NCBI GenBank assembly: GCA_009733575.1
Contig: ML769400.1
Location: 1-64,000 of the forward strand
Direction: 5' to 3'
DNA length: 64,000 nucleotides
DNA from: Gymnopus androsaceus JB14
Taxonomy: Eukaryota; Basidiomycota; Agaricomycetes; Agaricales; Omphalotaceae
Position numbers and translations under genes: made by a program. Under the pieces are notes generated by a model. The model searched no databases and was not told the origin of the DNA. It was given only the letters and a program-made list of their open reading frames with translations. Positions 1 to 9,444 of this stretch are shown here, piece after piece; positions within the stretch are counted from its first letter, which is position 1; each line of letters opens with the position of its first letter.

Positions 1-64
1 TGAGTGGCGGTTATGGAACAAAAGAAAAGGTGTCACGGTCACGCGTCTTCTCTCGCGATGTCAC

Positions 65-115
65 AACCCCCGGCGGATTCGAACCCGCAACCTCGATCCG
101 ATTGTCGAAGCAAGC
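65..115 (-). pseudogene. tRNA-Arg-like 3' half
   Basis: On the minus strand this reads as the 3' half of a tRNA: a T-arm with the canonical GGTTCGAAT B-box, then a CCGGGGGTT acceptor strand nearly identical to the intact tRNA-Arg(UCU) at 9183-9274. No 5' half or D-arm is found next to it, and the T-stem lacks one C. It is a fragment, not a functional tRNA. Confidence 0.55.
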
Positions 116-426
116 GCTAATGTTTTTTTTTCGGCATCGGAGTGACCCCTGTGTTTTTCATGTTACTGCCTCGACCAAGCAGGCTACGACCCGGATTTAG
201 ATCATTCTGTCGCTTTCATGAGCTGGAGCAGCCTGAATTCAGGCCAACCTGACTTTATCATGAAGCAACGGTGTTTTTGTTGTGCTACAGCCATAGGTTT
301 CACTCAAATCCCTGGCAGGGGCCTGCGAGCTGCCATTGAATTTAGCAGGAGACTGTACTGTAGGCAAGTCTTAGCTGCTTTCACATTGTGATTTAACATC
401 ATTAGAGTTGGGCTAATAAGTACCTA

Positions 427-670
427 CAGTGGCGGCAAAAAATAATGCACTGCATTATTTTTTGCCGAAAGCCAGGTGTGCCACACCTGGCTTTCAAAAG
501 CTGCTCTTTCTATATTTTATATACAGCCTATGGTACTATTTTAAGAGTGGAAAATACTCATCATAATGATGTCTTGAAGCACACAAAGAGAGCTGCAAGG
601 TACCTATGAACATAGCAAGCAAACAGTGTATCAAAATCACTGGCCCGTGCATTATTTTTTGCTGCCACTG
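427..670. mobile_element. Tc1/mariner-type MITE
   Basis: This is a 244 bp element. It begins CAGTGGCGGCAAAAAATAAT and ends with the near-perfect complement (ATTATTTTTTGCTGCCACTG), bounded on both sides by TA (425-426 and 671-672). A CAGTG-start TIR with a TA target is characteristic of Tc1/mariner. A second internal copy of the terminal motif (TGCATTATTTTTTGCCG) follows at about 451, and the palindrome CCAGGTGTGCCACACCTGG lies at 472-490. It has no coding capacity. It sits inside the hAT-like element at 403-2178 and is therefore younger than it. Confidence 0.8.
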
Positions 671-879
671 TAGGTTCCAATTAATATGTGTGAATTAACA
701 TGTTATTAGCATCAGCCTTGAAAAGCCATGTTCATGATGTTAATGAGTTGGTGGAGGTTGGTAATTGCATCCCAGACTCCCAGCAATTATCAGAATACAG
801 ATATCTTGACCAGTGTCACTGTCACACTGTCCAGAGCAAAAAGCGCGGTTTTACCTTGATTAAATGCTCTGGGCCTGAG

Positions 880-1095
880 ATAGCTTAGGTAGCCTGGGTG
901 ACCTGAGGTTAGTACCCTATGAATCAACCTCAGGTAGCCTGGGTAGCCTGGGCAACCTGGGTGACCAGGGAAACCTAGGTTAATGGAGACTACCCTCTAG
1001 GGTACCCTGAAATCACCCCATAGGGCTAACCTGGGTGAACCTGAGGAAGCCTGAGGAAAGCTGAGCAGCCTGAGGCAACCTGAGACAGTCTGAAA
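880..1095. repeat. Left subterminal 9-mer array
   Basis: A run of degenerate 9-10 bp units of the type AGCCTGGGT or ACCTGAGGA, repeated many times with small spacers. It is the left arm of the hAT-like element at 403-2178. The right arm (1565-1845) carries the complementary units, so the arms form a loose large inverted repeat. Such arrays are known transposase-binding regions in some hAT elements; that role is inferred here. Confidence 0.6.
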
Positions 1096-1564
1096 CTTGG
1101 TTTAATTTTATACAACCTAAAGAGCCTAAATAACTTTGGGTTGTAAGCTGTTAAATATATAGATGTTCTGTAATCAAAAGCAGACATTCCACTTGCTTGA
1201 TAAATCATCTATAGATCAAAGTTGTAAGTAATTGCGCAAAATAAACGCCAAACCATGTGGGCACCTGTGAACTGTGTGCAATCAAAAACCTGTTGATGGG
1301 GTCAAATCATATTCATCAAGAATATAACAGTTTACTTCCTAAGCTTGCTACACTTAAATATGAGTCTGAATAACTTAAGTGAGCTGTTCTGAGATGTAAG
1401 TTAAGGTCAATGAGATATTAAGAAGCTTCTTCTAATAAGAATACATTAAGTGAGTCCAATAAGAACAATGAAATAGTATAAGTTGAGCAACATTGAGTGA
1501 TAAGACTAAGTATAAAGACAGGCAAATAATGAGATAACTAAGATGTTTTTTGGATACCACTACT

Positions 1565-1845
1565 TATGATAGGCACCCTCAGGCTACCTCAGGTTACCTC
1601 AGGTTGCTCAGGCTGTCTCAGGTTTACTCAGGCTCACTCAGGTTAGCTCAGGCTACCTCAGGCTACCTCAGGTTGACATAGATTACCTATAACCACCTGA
1701 AAAGGCCAAGGAAAAAGGGATAAACCTGGATGACCTGGGCAGCCTAGGTGACCTAGGGGACCTAGGCATCCAAGGTAGCCTAGGCACCCAAAGGAAAGCC
1801 TTTGATAACCCAGGGCCCAGACCATTTTTGCTGATGTTTTTGCCA
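1565..1845. repeat. Right subterminal 9-mer array
   Basis: Tandem units of the form CTACCTCAGGTTA, then GACCTGGGCAGCCTAGGT, at 9-10 bp spacing. They are complementary in sense to the array at 880-1095, so this is the opposite arm of the same element. Confidence 0.6.
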
Positions 1846-2212
1846 CTGGGAACCCCAAACTTTGGAGCAAATGAGTCACAAGTGATAACTCAGGACTTTG
1901 AATTCAAAACTTCAAGCTCTAGCTTGATAGTTCCCTTCACAATTTATTGATCACAAAAAGACAGCAATATAACAGATACATTTTGACCAGTTCATTTGTC
2001 AATGCAGAAAGCTGGAGCACTAACATTGCTACAAAAGGTCAGTGCCTGGAATTAGTGCTGTAAGTGCCCATAAGCGCCCATGTTAATAACTGCTATCAAC
2101 CTATGTTAAATAGGCCCCCAAAGGTCCAATGTTAATAGCAATGTTATCAACATGGCCCTGGCCAATAGCCCAACCCTAAATGTCATGGCCCATTATTTTT
2201 CTTACACAAGTC

Positions 2213-2297
2213 CTAGTTGTCTAATGGTTATGACATCATTGGACTTCTACTTTCAAGTTGGCTGCATCTGAAGGTTGCAGGTTTGACTCCTGAGTCT
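2213..2297 (+). pseudogene. tRNA-Arg(UCU)-like sequence, degenerate
   Basis: It contains, in order, a D-arm (GTCTAATGGTTATGAC), an anticodon-loop segment ACTTCTA followed by an intron-like insert, the TCTGA 3' anticodon stem, and a T-arm (GGTTGCAGGTTTGACTCC). All align with the intact tRNA-Arg at 9183-9274. The B-box is mutated (TTTGACTCC instead of TTCGAATCC) and the acceptor stems do not pair, so it is not expected to be functional. The intron-like segment resembles that of the fragment at 11897-11953 more than that of the intact gene. Confidence 0.6.
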
Positions 2298-2360
2298 GAG
2301 GTTAGCTTCAAATAAAGAAAGCAACTTGAGCAATTTATGCCTTTAGAGATACTAGTATAT

Positions 2361-2408
2361 TTGTCAGGGAATTGATTGCTGATAACTTCACAATCAATTC
2401 CCTGACAA
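2361..2408. repeat. Perfect 18-bp hairpin
   Basis: TTGTCAGGGAATTGATTG is followed by a 12-nt loop and then its exact reverse complement. There is no T-run behind it and no gene next to it. It could be a foldback remnant or the joined ends of a small TIR element. The surrounding stretch to 2968 contains no other recognisable feature. Confidence 0.8.
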
Positions 2409-3249
2409 GTTCTTTGCAAAGTGTCCCTTGAGCCTACTGGCGTTGTCAAAGGAGAAGGGTATATAAAGTACACTCCTTGGAATGGAAAGTTTTGCCTAGA
2501 TTCCACAGACACATTGTTAATTAGTGTTGGATTTATTTTTGGTTGCCAAGCTCGGAAGCTCATCCATTTTGTATTAACCCCTAAAGCTAACCATTTATTT
2601 CATCAAATTTCACTGGGTTCCCACTGCATATTCATGTAAAACCATTTACTTCTTCCAGGCCAATTGGCCACTGTCAAGAACCATTTATGGAACAGTTTGC
2701 CTTTGTCTCAATATGGGTGACCACTTATCAGGGATGATAATGCGAGTATCAATATGGGCAATAATATAGGATATTGGGGATAATCACTGAGTTAACAATG
2801 ATAAGCAATGGTATGAGTCGTAATATGGGTTATAAAATGGGCATTAATCCATATGTCAGCTGGGATTGAACTTCGGATAGACACAGTTTTGTGATCCAGG
2901 ATGGTGCGTTGGGTACACAGGTTGTGATCTGGGATGTTACTTCAGGTACACAAGTTAAACAGACTAGGGATTGTGCATACTTGCGTTCAAACCGCCAAAT
3001 TCACACGCCCAAATGCGGCTCAATCGTAAGATAATAGATATGATACAGGAGAGATAAGGATTAGGCCGGAGTGCCCCCGCCCTTGGCATCTAACCCGGAG
3101 CCGGAGAGTCCCAATTCGTTCAAGAAATCAATGCATTGTGGTACAAAACGGTACAAAACGGTACAAATCGAAACGGTACAAGTAGTATGTAACAGTAGTG
3201 GTAAATACAAATCTAAACTATGATCTTTGAAATACAACAGAAACAGGAA

Positions 3250-4442
3250 CTAATTGCCAACTTCATACCCTAGGCTGTGAAGATACTCAGTCCACAATCC
3301 AGCCTCCGACGGGCCCAAACGGACTCCGTTTGCCTGATCCACTTCACTAAGGGAGTTCCACAGGGCTTGGTGGGCCATGAAGACCTCCGCGGTTGTTTCA
3401 GTGAAGCGATACTCGAAGATATGAACGAATCTCGAGCTCAGGGCATTGAATTGTGCTTCAAGCTCCTCAGCAGCCATAGATTTGAAGCCCGCTGCTATCT
3501 CGTAGGTGTATAGACCCCGAGGCCAATTATCCCTGAGGAACGATGACCGTTCCTGGAACAATGAGCGCCAGGTGTATCGTGAGGATAAAGAAGGAGCAAA
3601 GTGGGAAGATGATGATGAAGACAGAGAAGGCAATGGTGATGACGAACAAGAGGATGTGGCATTCGATGATGAATGGGAAATAGAAGCGTGTTGGAATTTC
3701 GCCCACTTCACACAAGGTCCATCAACAATTTCCACATCCGAATCTGCATCTCTGTACTTGCGCTTCAGAGACTGCCATTTCCTTGACTCCTGCCTCTCTT
3801 TCTCTTCATCTTTGTCAACGGTAAGGTCTATTATGGCTAGACGAGGAGGAATTTGGTTCAACGAGGCATCTTCCTTGGGCAATGTTCGAATCAGGTCATG
3901 AGTGGTGATTACTGCGAGATTATGAGATCGACCAGTGTTCAATGAAACTGGGTGAGATTGTCGGGGTATGGATGATGATGACGATGCAGCGAAACGGTTC
4001 CTATGAGCTTGACAGCTGCCTGCACGCATACAACAAGCCTTGCATGACCTGTTGTTGGTGCAAGCACTATTTGCATGGCCACTGCAGACAGATGAACAGC
4101 GCCTGGGAGACAGTGAAGATGTAGACATAGACAGAGGAGGGAGAGAAGGCTTTTGGGGAGCTAGTGATTTGGTTTTGCGTTTCGGAGGCTGAGGCGGAGG
4201 AATCCAACCAGAAGCAAGTGCAGCCTCTTCGTCTTCCTTTGGCCAGCTATAGAACAGTTTACATGTTCCTCGGTAACACTAAGGTATAAATACTGAGTTG
4301 TGAACAAAATACGAAGCAGCGAAAGAAAACGTACTGAAATCGCGTAGTGTCCTTTATTGGGTCCTGACGCACATTTCCAAGGGATAAGCAGTCGCCTACA
4401 AGTGGGACCATCACAGCGCTGTTCCTTTGTGAGGTCGCGCAT
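3250..4442 (-). CDS. MULE passenger gene, Cys-rich N-terminus and Ser-rich protein
   Basis: The N-terminal part starts at the ATG at 4442 and reads through a CDGPTCRR motif and a KGHY motif to a GTACGT donor at 4334. The next exon carries CSSVCSGHANSACTNNRSC, KACC and GSCQAHR: clustered CxxC and C..H pairs that look like a small zinc-binding domain. A Lys/Arg/Asp-rich segment, a Ser run and a conserved-looking C-terminal region (RYTWRSLFQERSSF, EYLHSLGYEVGN) follow. Proteins of this layout occur near transposons in mushroom genomes, but I cannot name a family. It lies entirely inside the MULE and is co-oriented with the transposase. I could not find a splice that keeps frame between the two exons, so it may be broken. 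Confidence 0.5.
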
Positions 4443-4496
4443 TGGTGGCAATGGAGAAACGCGGTATCGCGTGCGGGTTTGAAGAGTATCATGTGT

Positions 4497-4805
4497 GGGT
4501 TCAAAGAGTATCGCATGCGGGTTTGATGAAGGTGGTAAAGAAATGCGCGATGGTTCGAAAAAGAGTCGGAACGGAAGGAGATGAGAGAGTCGGTTCGAAG
4601 AGTATCGCGCGTGTTCAATGATGGTGGTAATGGAGAAAGAGTCAAGAGAAAGGAATGGGTTCAAAGAGTATCGTGTGCGTGTTCGATGAAGGTGGTAAAG
4701 AAATGAGCGACGGTTCGAAAAAGAGTCGGAATGGAAGGAGATGAGAGAGTCAAGAGTATCGCGCGTGTTCGATGATGGTGGTAAAGGAGAAAGAGTAAAT
4801 GAGTG
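4497..4805. repeat. Two tandem ~160-bp repeats upstream of the MULE passenger gene
   Basis: The segment beginning gggttcaaagagtatcgcat at 4497 recurs at 4657 with about 90% identity. Shorter relatives (gagtatcgcgcgtgttcgatg) also appear within each unit. It lies directly upstream of the passenger-gene start. It may be promoter or 5' UTR sequence; that is inferred. Confidence 0.6.
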
Positions 4806-4888
4806 AATGTACTGCCTTTTATAGGCACACACTTTCTAAATTCATCAATTATTTATTTCTGAGTAGCGATTAGCGAACTGTGTAAGAA

Positions 4889-7800
4889 TTATGGTTTAGA
4901 GTAAAAGGTTGTACTGTAAGGATTATAAGTCTGAGATTGATAGGACGCAGTGTAAGAGTTCTGATGCAGATATGTAAATGAGAATGTAGGCAAGGTTGGT
5001 GCAGACTGTATAGGTAGAGTGGAAGCGGCAGATGGTACAGGTAGCATGGTGGATGCATGAGTTGACACTTGCATTCGAGGCTTTGACCTATATTCAGGTA
5101 GGTGTAAGTTGGCGAAGGAAGTTGGCACACAAGATACGCACTTTGAATTTGCCTTCGAACCACTATTTTTTCCTCCACTGTATCCTCCGCTGTCGTACAC
5201 AGGCCTTTTCTTATTCTTCATGCGAGGCATTGTAGCTGCAGTCTCCTTCACAGTGCTCCGATTAGGCGTAACTTTCTGCTTGTTTGGAAGGACGGTTTTC
5301 GGAAGAACCGCTTTGGGAGCAGGTAGATGAGCACACTGAGCAACCACAGCAGTGAGTTGCTGGCCAAGCTGCGGGTTCGAGGAATTGTAAGGGAGCCAAG
5401 TAGGATCGACCTGCAAATGACCCAGTAAGATCTTCAGGTTCTCTACGAGAGCTTGGTTACTGAACGGAAGTGGTGTTGGAACGGTCTCGCATGTTGGTAA
5501 AGCAACCGGATGAACTAGAAGAGTTGGAAGAGGAGTTGGAAGAGCTGATAAAGCAGCCGGATGAACTGAAGGAGTTGGAAGAGGAGTTGGAAGAGCTGGT
5601 GGAGCAATAGGCGGCGTGCGAGGGATAAAGTCACCTGCATCGATGTTATCAGAGTGACCGAAGAAGCGCTGCACCGCACATAGATGCTTGCAGAAGTGGT
5701 TTGATGTGAAATCCAAGCAGCTGCATAGATACGACTCCAGGTCAACCTGATACTGCTTTGTAGAGTCTGACTTCGACCTAACCAGATAAATGACAGGTGT
5801 CGAGGATGACAGTAAGCCATTTTGATAGTCAAAGTCAGCTGGATCATCGATTACTTGAATATCCTCAATGCAATATTGCTTGAAGGCCGTCGCTATCACC
5901 TGCTTCCGCTTTTTGACTTCCAATCTTTTGCCTTCAAAACCAGCTTCTTGCCGAGCTTGTTTCAAGCAATAGTATGCAAGTACCTCTTCAACAAGACAGT
6001 GAATGAGGAAGTTGGCGCGTCAATTCCGTTTACCATGGAGAAACTTGCCTTTCAAAACATGGTGCCATCTAAAGTAAGGTCAGTTAGGTTATTGGAATTG
6101 AACAGAACGAGATATGAATGTACGCTTCTATCAGCATATTAGTGTCACAATCTTCAAAGATAGACCGATCGATTCAATACATCGCAGACTACATTCTAAC
6201 AATAGTTTCGGACATCCATGTCGTTTCAAGATAGGTAAGAAACTTGAGGTCAGCGAACTCTTCAGAAGCACGTTTCCTGACTTCAGCCCAGACTGTCTGA
6301 AACTTTGCATAGTCGGTTATACGGATCCATGACTTGAGAAGGACCCAGAGCTCAGGATGCTGCGAGACACGGAAATGTTGTTGCCAATCATGAAGTACGT
6401 GTAGGGTTTTGAAGTACAATTTATTAAACTGCAAATAAATCATAAATTGTATTGTATTGTACTGCAAAATGTATCACTGAAGCTTGTACTGATACACAGT
6501 TTAAATCAGTACAGGTTTACAGTTTATTCAAAATGTGAAAATTGCTTAAACTGCTTTGAATTGGTTCAAATCAGTACACATTTACAGCAGATTATACTAG
6601 TGTAAACATTGCATTACACCTACAAAAAAAGCTTACAGTGTCATTTATTACTCCAATCTTGATCAAGATGTACTTTCAATAGTTTATGAGAACTTCCTAT
6701 AACATGGATGTTGTAAAACATTACATATCTGGTAGCAAACAGTATGTAAATGATCAGTTTATGTCAGTTTATACTGATATAAACCAATTTGAATCTGAAC
6801 TGATTTAAACTCATAAATTGTATTGTATTGCACTGGTTGTATCAGTACAATCAGTACAAGTACACAGTTTAACCAGTTTTCAATAAATCTTGTACCAGTA
6901 CAATTCATGATTTATTGGATTTGGACCAAATAAATTGCATTGCATTGTACTTTGAAACCCTAAGTACGTGCCACCAGCAGAGGAGAAGTATGGCTGTAGT
7001 GAAAACTGCTAAGCATGCATTGATCTGGGCATGGTCGCGGTCGGACATGATATACCGAGTATTGACAGATGGTGAACGTTGCTTGACGAGACAAAGGAAA
7101 TAAGTGATTGTCGGTTCTGTTCCACTGCTGGCAATCATCCAGGCAACAGGAATACCTGTGAATAATTAGTATAGTTTCGGTATCCGAATAACAATACATA
7201 CCATGACCCCATTTGTCACGTACAACCAATGTAGTCAAGATCATATTCTCGTAGATAGTTGTATTGTGAGTGCCATCAATACAAAGAATATGATGGCCAC
7301 GTTCTTGGAATATCGTTCGCTGCCATGGTGTCTGTATCATGATCGTAAAGGTATCTGGTGCAATGCCTGAGCCTGCAGGGATCTCATTGTTGACAGCCTT
7401 GAATCCTAGAAGTGAATCCTTCGCAGCAAGATCAGCAGCCCAAGCATGAACGGATTGGCCATCATCAGATGCCAGAGTAATTGTCTCAGCATTGATTGCC
7501 CTCTTGATTCGGTGAACATTGCGGACTGTGATAAAGCTGTCACGAGAAACGGGTTGCTGTAGAGATTCATTGAACTCGGAATAAGCATTCGCGTGCAACT
7601 TCTTGATCTTTGTAAAGCGATTGTAAATCGATTAGTCCAATAAGTCAGTTGTAGATAGCATTGCATACATACAATGTCATCAGTACTGACACCATTTTGC
7701 ACATCTCCAGCAATAAGTTCGCAAGATTCTAGGGATATCCGAGTGAAACGAAGGTTTTCATATCCAATGGCATGATTATGAGTAGCTTGGTAGGAGCCGA

Positions 7801-8254
7801 GAACGATGTTGGTATGGAAGTATGTCTTGATTACCATGGCACAGGGACAAGCAGTACGCTTGGTTGGGATTTTTCTTCTACTGGACTCGCACTCCTTCTG
7901 AGTTTTCAATCCTCCAGTGCCGTGACGTGCACATACATAGTATTGCCGGTCCTGATAGTGAGCTCCACCAGAAAACACATGAGTTCGACGAATTTCTATT
8001 GAGTTAGTCTTCTGTTCCTGCACTCGCCAAGCTTCAAATTCATCCAGGGACGCCCAACGCATATTGAAATGACTGTCATTGATGTCTGCTTCAAAGGTAC
8101 CAGGAGTTGGATCTGAAGGAATGTCGACTTGGAAAGTAGTTGTCAAAGACTGAGAAGGAAAAGGAAAGTCGTCGAGGATTTCAATGTTGAATTCATTCAG
8201 CATGCATGCTGGTATAGGTACAGAGGATGTTTGCTTGCGGGGTGACTTCAACAT
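4889..8254 (-). pseudogene. MULE transposase (zinc cluster, DDE, SWIM), inactivated
   Basis: The N-terminal part (from 8254) has a zinc-cluster-like region ending in CPC...THNHAIG, as in FAR1/WRKY-GCM1 type DNA-binding domains. The catalytic core follows: ILCIDGTHNTT (first Asp) and YIMSDRDHAQINAC (second Asp), then a CWWH/HDWQQHF block and an acidic helix (WAEVRKRASEEF). The C-terminal part has a SWIM finger (CSCLDFTSNHFCKH) and a Pro-rich repeat tail coded by ~54 bp repeats near 5510-5620. Introns are visible near 7620-7670 and 7150-7200. Breaks: a 561 bp MITE inside the core (6402-6962) and in-frame stops at 6189-6191, 6174-6176 and 6020-6022. The stops lie where MULE transposases normally have Trp or Arg codons, as expected from C-to-T changes. 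Family assignment is firm; activity is excluded. Confidence 0.85.
6402..6962. mobile_element. hAT-like MITE inserted in the MULE transposase
   Basis: A 561 bp non-coding element. Its ends are TAGGGTTTTGAAGTACAAT and the near-complement ATTGTACTTTGAAACCCTA. It is flanked by a perfect 8 bp duplication AGTACGTG at 6394-6401 and 6963-6970. Removing the element and one duplication copy restores an open transposase frame (CWWHVLHDWQQHF). The interior is rich in CAGTACA and TGTACTG motifs, clustered towards both ends. TIR start and 8 bp duplication identify it as hAT-related; no autonomous partner is seen in the window. Confidence 0.85.
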
Positions 8255-8473
8255 AGCACATAAGTGAGAAGGTGTCGCGTAGGCCTTAGCAAGTGAATGG
8301 AAAGGTGTCGCGTCGACGCGAAGTTCAAAGTAATTTAATTCCGACAGTTTACATCGAATACGGGCGGAGGCTCCGGATTTAGTAATCTTTACTTTCTTAT
8401 CAAAGCTTTTATCTTACGATCGAGCCGCATTTGGGCGTGAGAATTTGGCAGTTTGGCAAAACTGATTGTGCAT

Positions 8474-9182
8474 CTAGCCAGAGTGGGTCCAAATACAAAG
8501 GTAGTTAACAACAAAATATCAAGACTAGGGAATCAGAACTGTATCTAGTGTCTTTATATACTGTAATTGCATTGAGTCAAAGCAAGTCATAGTGTTCCGG
8601 ATCTGGAAATAAGTCAGTATGACTCAGGATCAGGTACCGGAAATAAGTCAGTATGACTTGGGATTAGGTACCGGAAATGAGTCATATGACTTGAGAATGA
8701 TTCGGAAAGACCAGGAAAAAGCCGGAAACAGATAGGTAAGTAAAGTATATGTGCATATATGCACAAGTAAGTAAGGGAATATGTGAAAGAAGTGGAAAAG
8801 TGAATATATACGTGATTGGCAAGGACACAGTTCTTGACAGCCACATCAACTAACATTTGTCAGATGAAACTACTTATCTCCAACAAGGACAAGGCTGAAG
8901 AGGACAAGGGTTCAAAGAAGGCAAAGACATTGAATGGCTTGAAGCTTCTGGTAAGTATTTCAGATGTAGCTTGTCCCTCAAGGAGATCAATCAACACTTC
9001 TAATGGGAGGTGACAAGTAAGAAAGCCAAAACTTATGTTTTCATGGCTATTCTTTTGGTATACAATATACTCATTGTAGAATCAATGGTATTCACCCAAG
9101 CCAACTAGACAGTAGAAGTCTGTCCAGTTGAACAACAGTTCACACTATAGGACTCTAAAAAAGAAATGCAAACCATCAGCAT
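8474..9182. other. Intergenic, with a short tandem repeat
   Basis: No supported gene. About 8596-8690 holds three degenerate ~36 bp units (accggaaataagtcagtatgactt). The rest shows no recognisable feature. Confidence 0.5.
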
Positions 9183-9274
9183 AACCCCCGGCGGGATTCG
9201 AACCCGCAACCTCCAGATTCGCCAATAACCTGCGCTATAGAAGTCTGACGTCATAACCATTAGACAACGGGGGC
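9183..9274 (-). tRNA. tRNA-Arg(UCU) with intron
   Basis: The minus strand folds as a cloverleaf. The acceptor is GCCCCCG/CGGGGGT, the D-arm is GTCTAATGGTTATGAC, and the anticodon stem is TCAGA/TCTGG. The loop is C-U-[UCU]-A, interrupted after position 37 by a ~19 nt intron, which is the standard place for tRNA introns. The T-arm is GCGGGTTCGAATCCCGC. Anticodon UCU reads the Arg codon AGA. A- and B-box promoter elements are internal and intact. Related broken copies lie at 65-115, 2213-2297 and 11897-11953. Confidence 0.9.
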
Positions 9275-9444
9275 GTTAAGTTGATTAAGAGCGGCGCATC
9301 CAGTAGCAGTGTAGCATTTATTTTGATCATGAGATGAGTACACTTGAAGCTCTAGAGAATCCATTGTCCAGTATAACCATGCAGTAATCCTCCAGTGCAC
9401 AGTCAGTACCCAGGAGCTCCTCCTCTAAACTTCAAGCCTGACAA

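Larger units (their letters stand above)
403..2178. mobile_element. Non-autonomous hAT-like transposon with terminal 9-mer arrays
   Basis: The ends form a short inverted repeat, TAGAGTTGGGCTA on the left and its near-complement AGCCCAACCCTA on the right. They are flanked by 8 bp that match at 6 of 8 positions, AACATCAT (395-402) and AATGTCAT (2179-2186); both differences are transitions. A TAG-start TIR and an 8 bp target duplication are hAT hallmarks. No transposase is encoded. Inside the termini, about 880-1095 and 1565-1845 are packed with 9-10 bp units in opposite orientation. A Tc1/mariner-type MITE is inserted near the left end. The hAT assignment is inferred from the termini alone. Confidence 0.55.
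2979..8463. mobile_element. MULE (Mutator-like) DNA transposon, complete but inactive
   Basis: Both ends carry a long inverted repeat. Its core GCCAAATTC-n-CACGCCCAAATGCGGCTC is shared by left (about 2991-3035) and right (about 8405-8450, complement), followed by ATCGTAAGATAA. The element is flanked by a perfect 10 bp direct repeat, GATTGTGCAT, at 2969-2978 and 8464-8473, within the 8-11 bp size known for MULE targets. Inside lie a SWIM-finger transposase (minus, 4889-8254) and a second minus-strand gene encoding a cysteine-rich protein (3250-4442). The transposase is broken by nonsense codons and an inserted MITE, so the copy could move only if activity came from elsewhere. Confidence 0.85.

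Noticed and set aside
700..888. 62-codon open frame inside the hAT-like element as a transposon gene
   Set aside because: Short, no transposase motif, and overlaps the non-coding terminal arrays.
880..1845. The 9-mer arrays considered as CRISPR array or simple minisatellite
   Set aside because: Units are degenerate, have no uniform spacers and appear as two mirrored arms inside TIRs, which fits transposon ends; the genome is eukaryotic.
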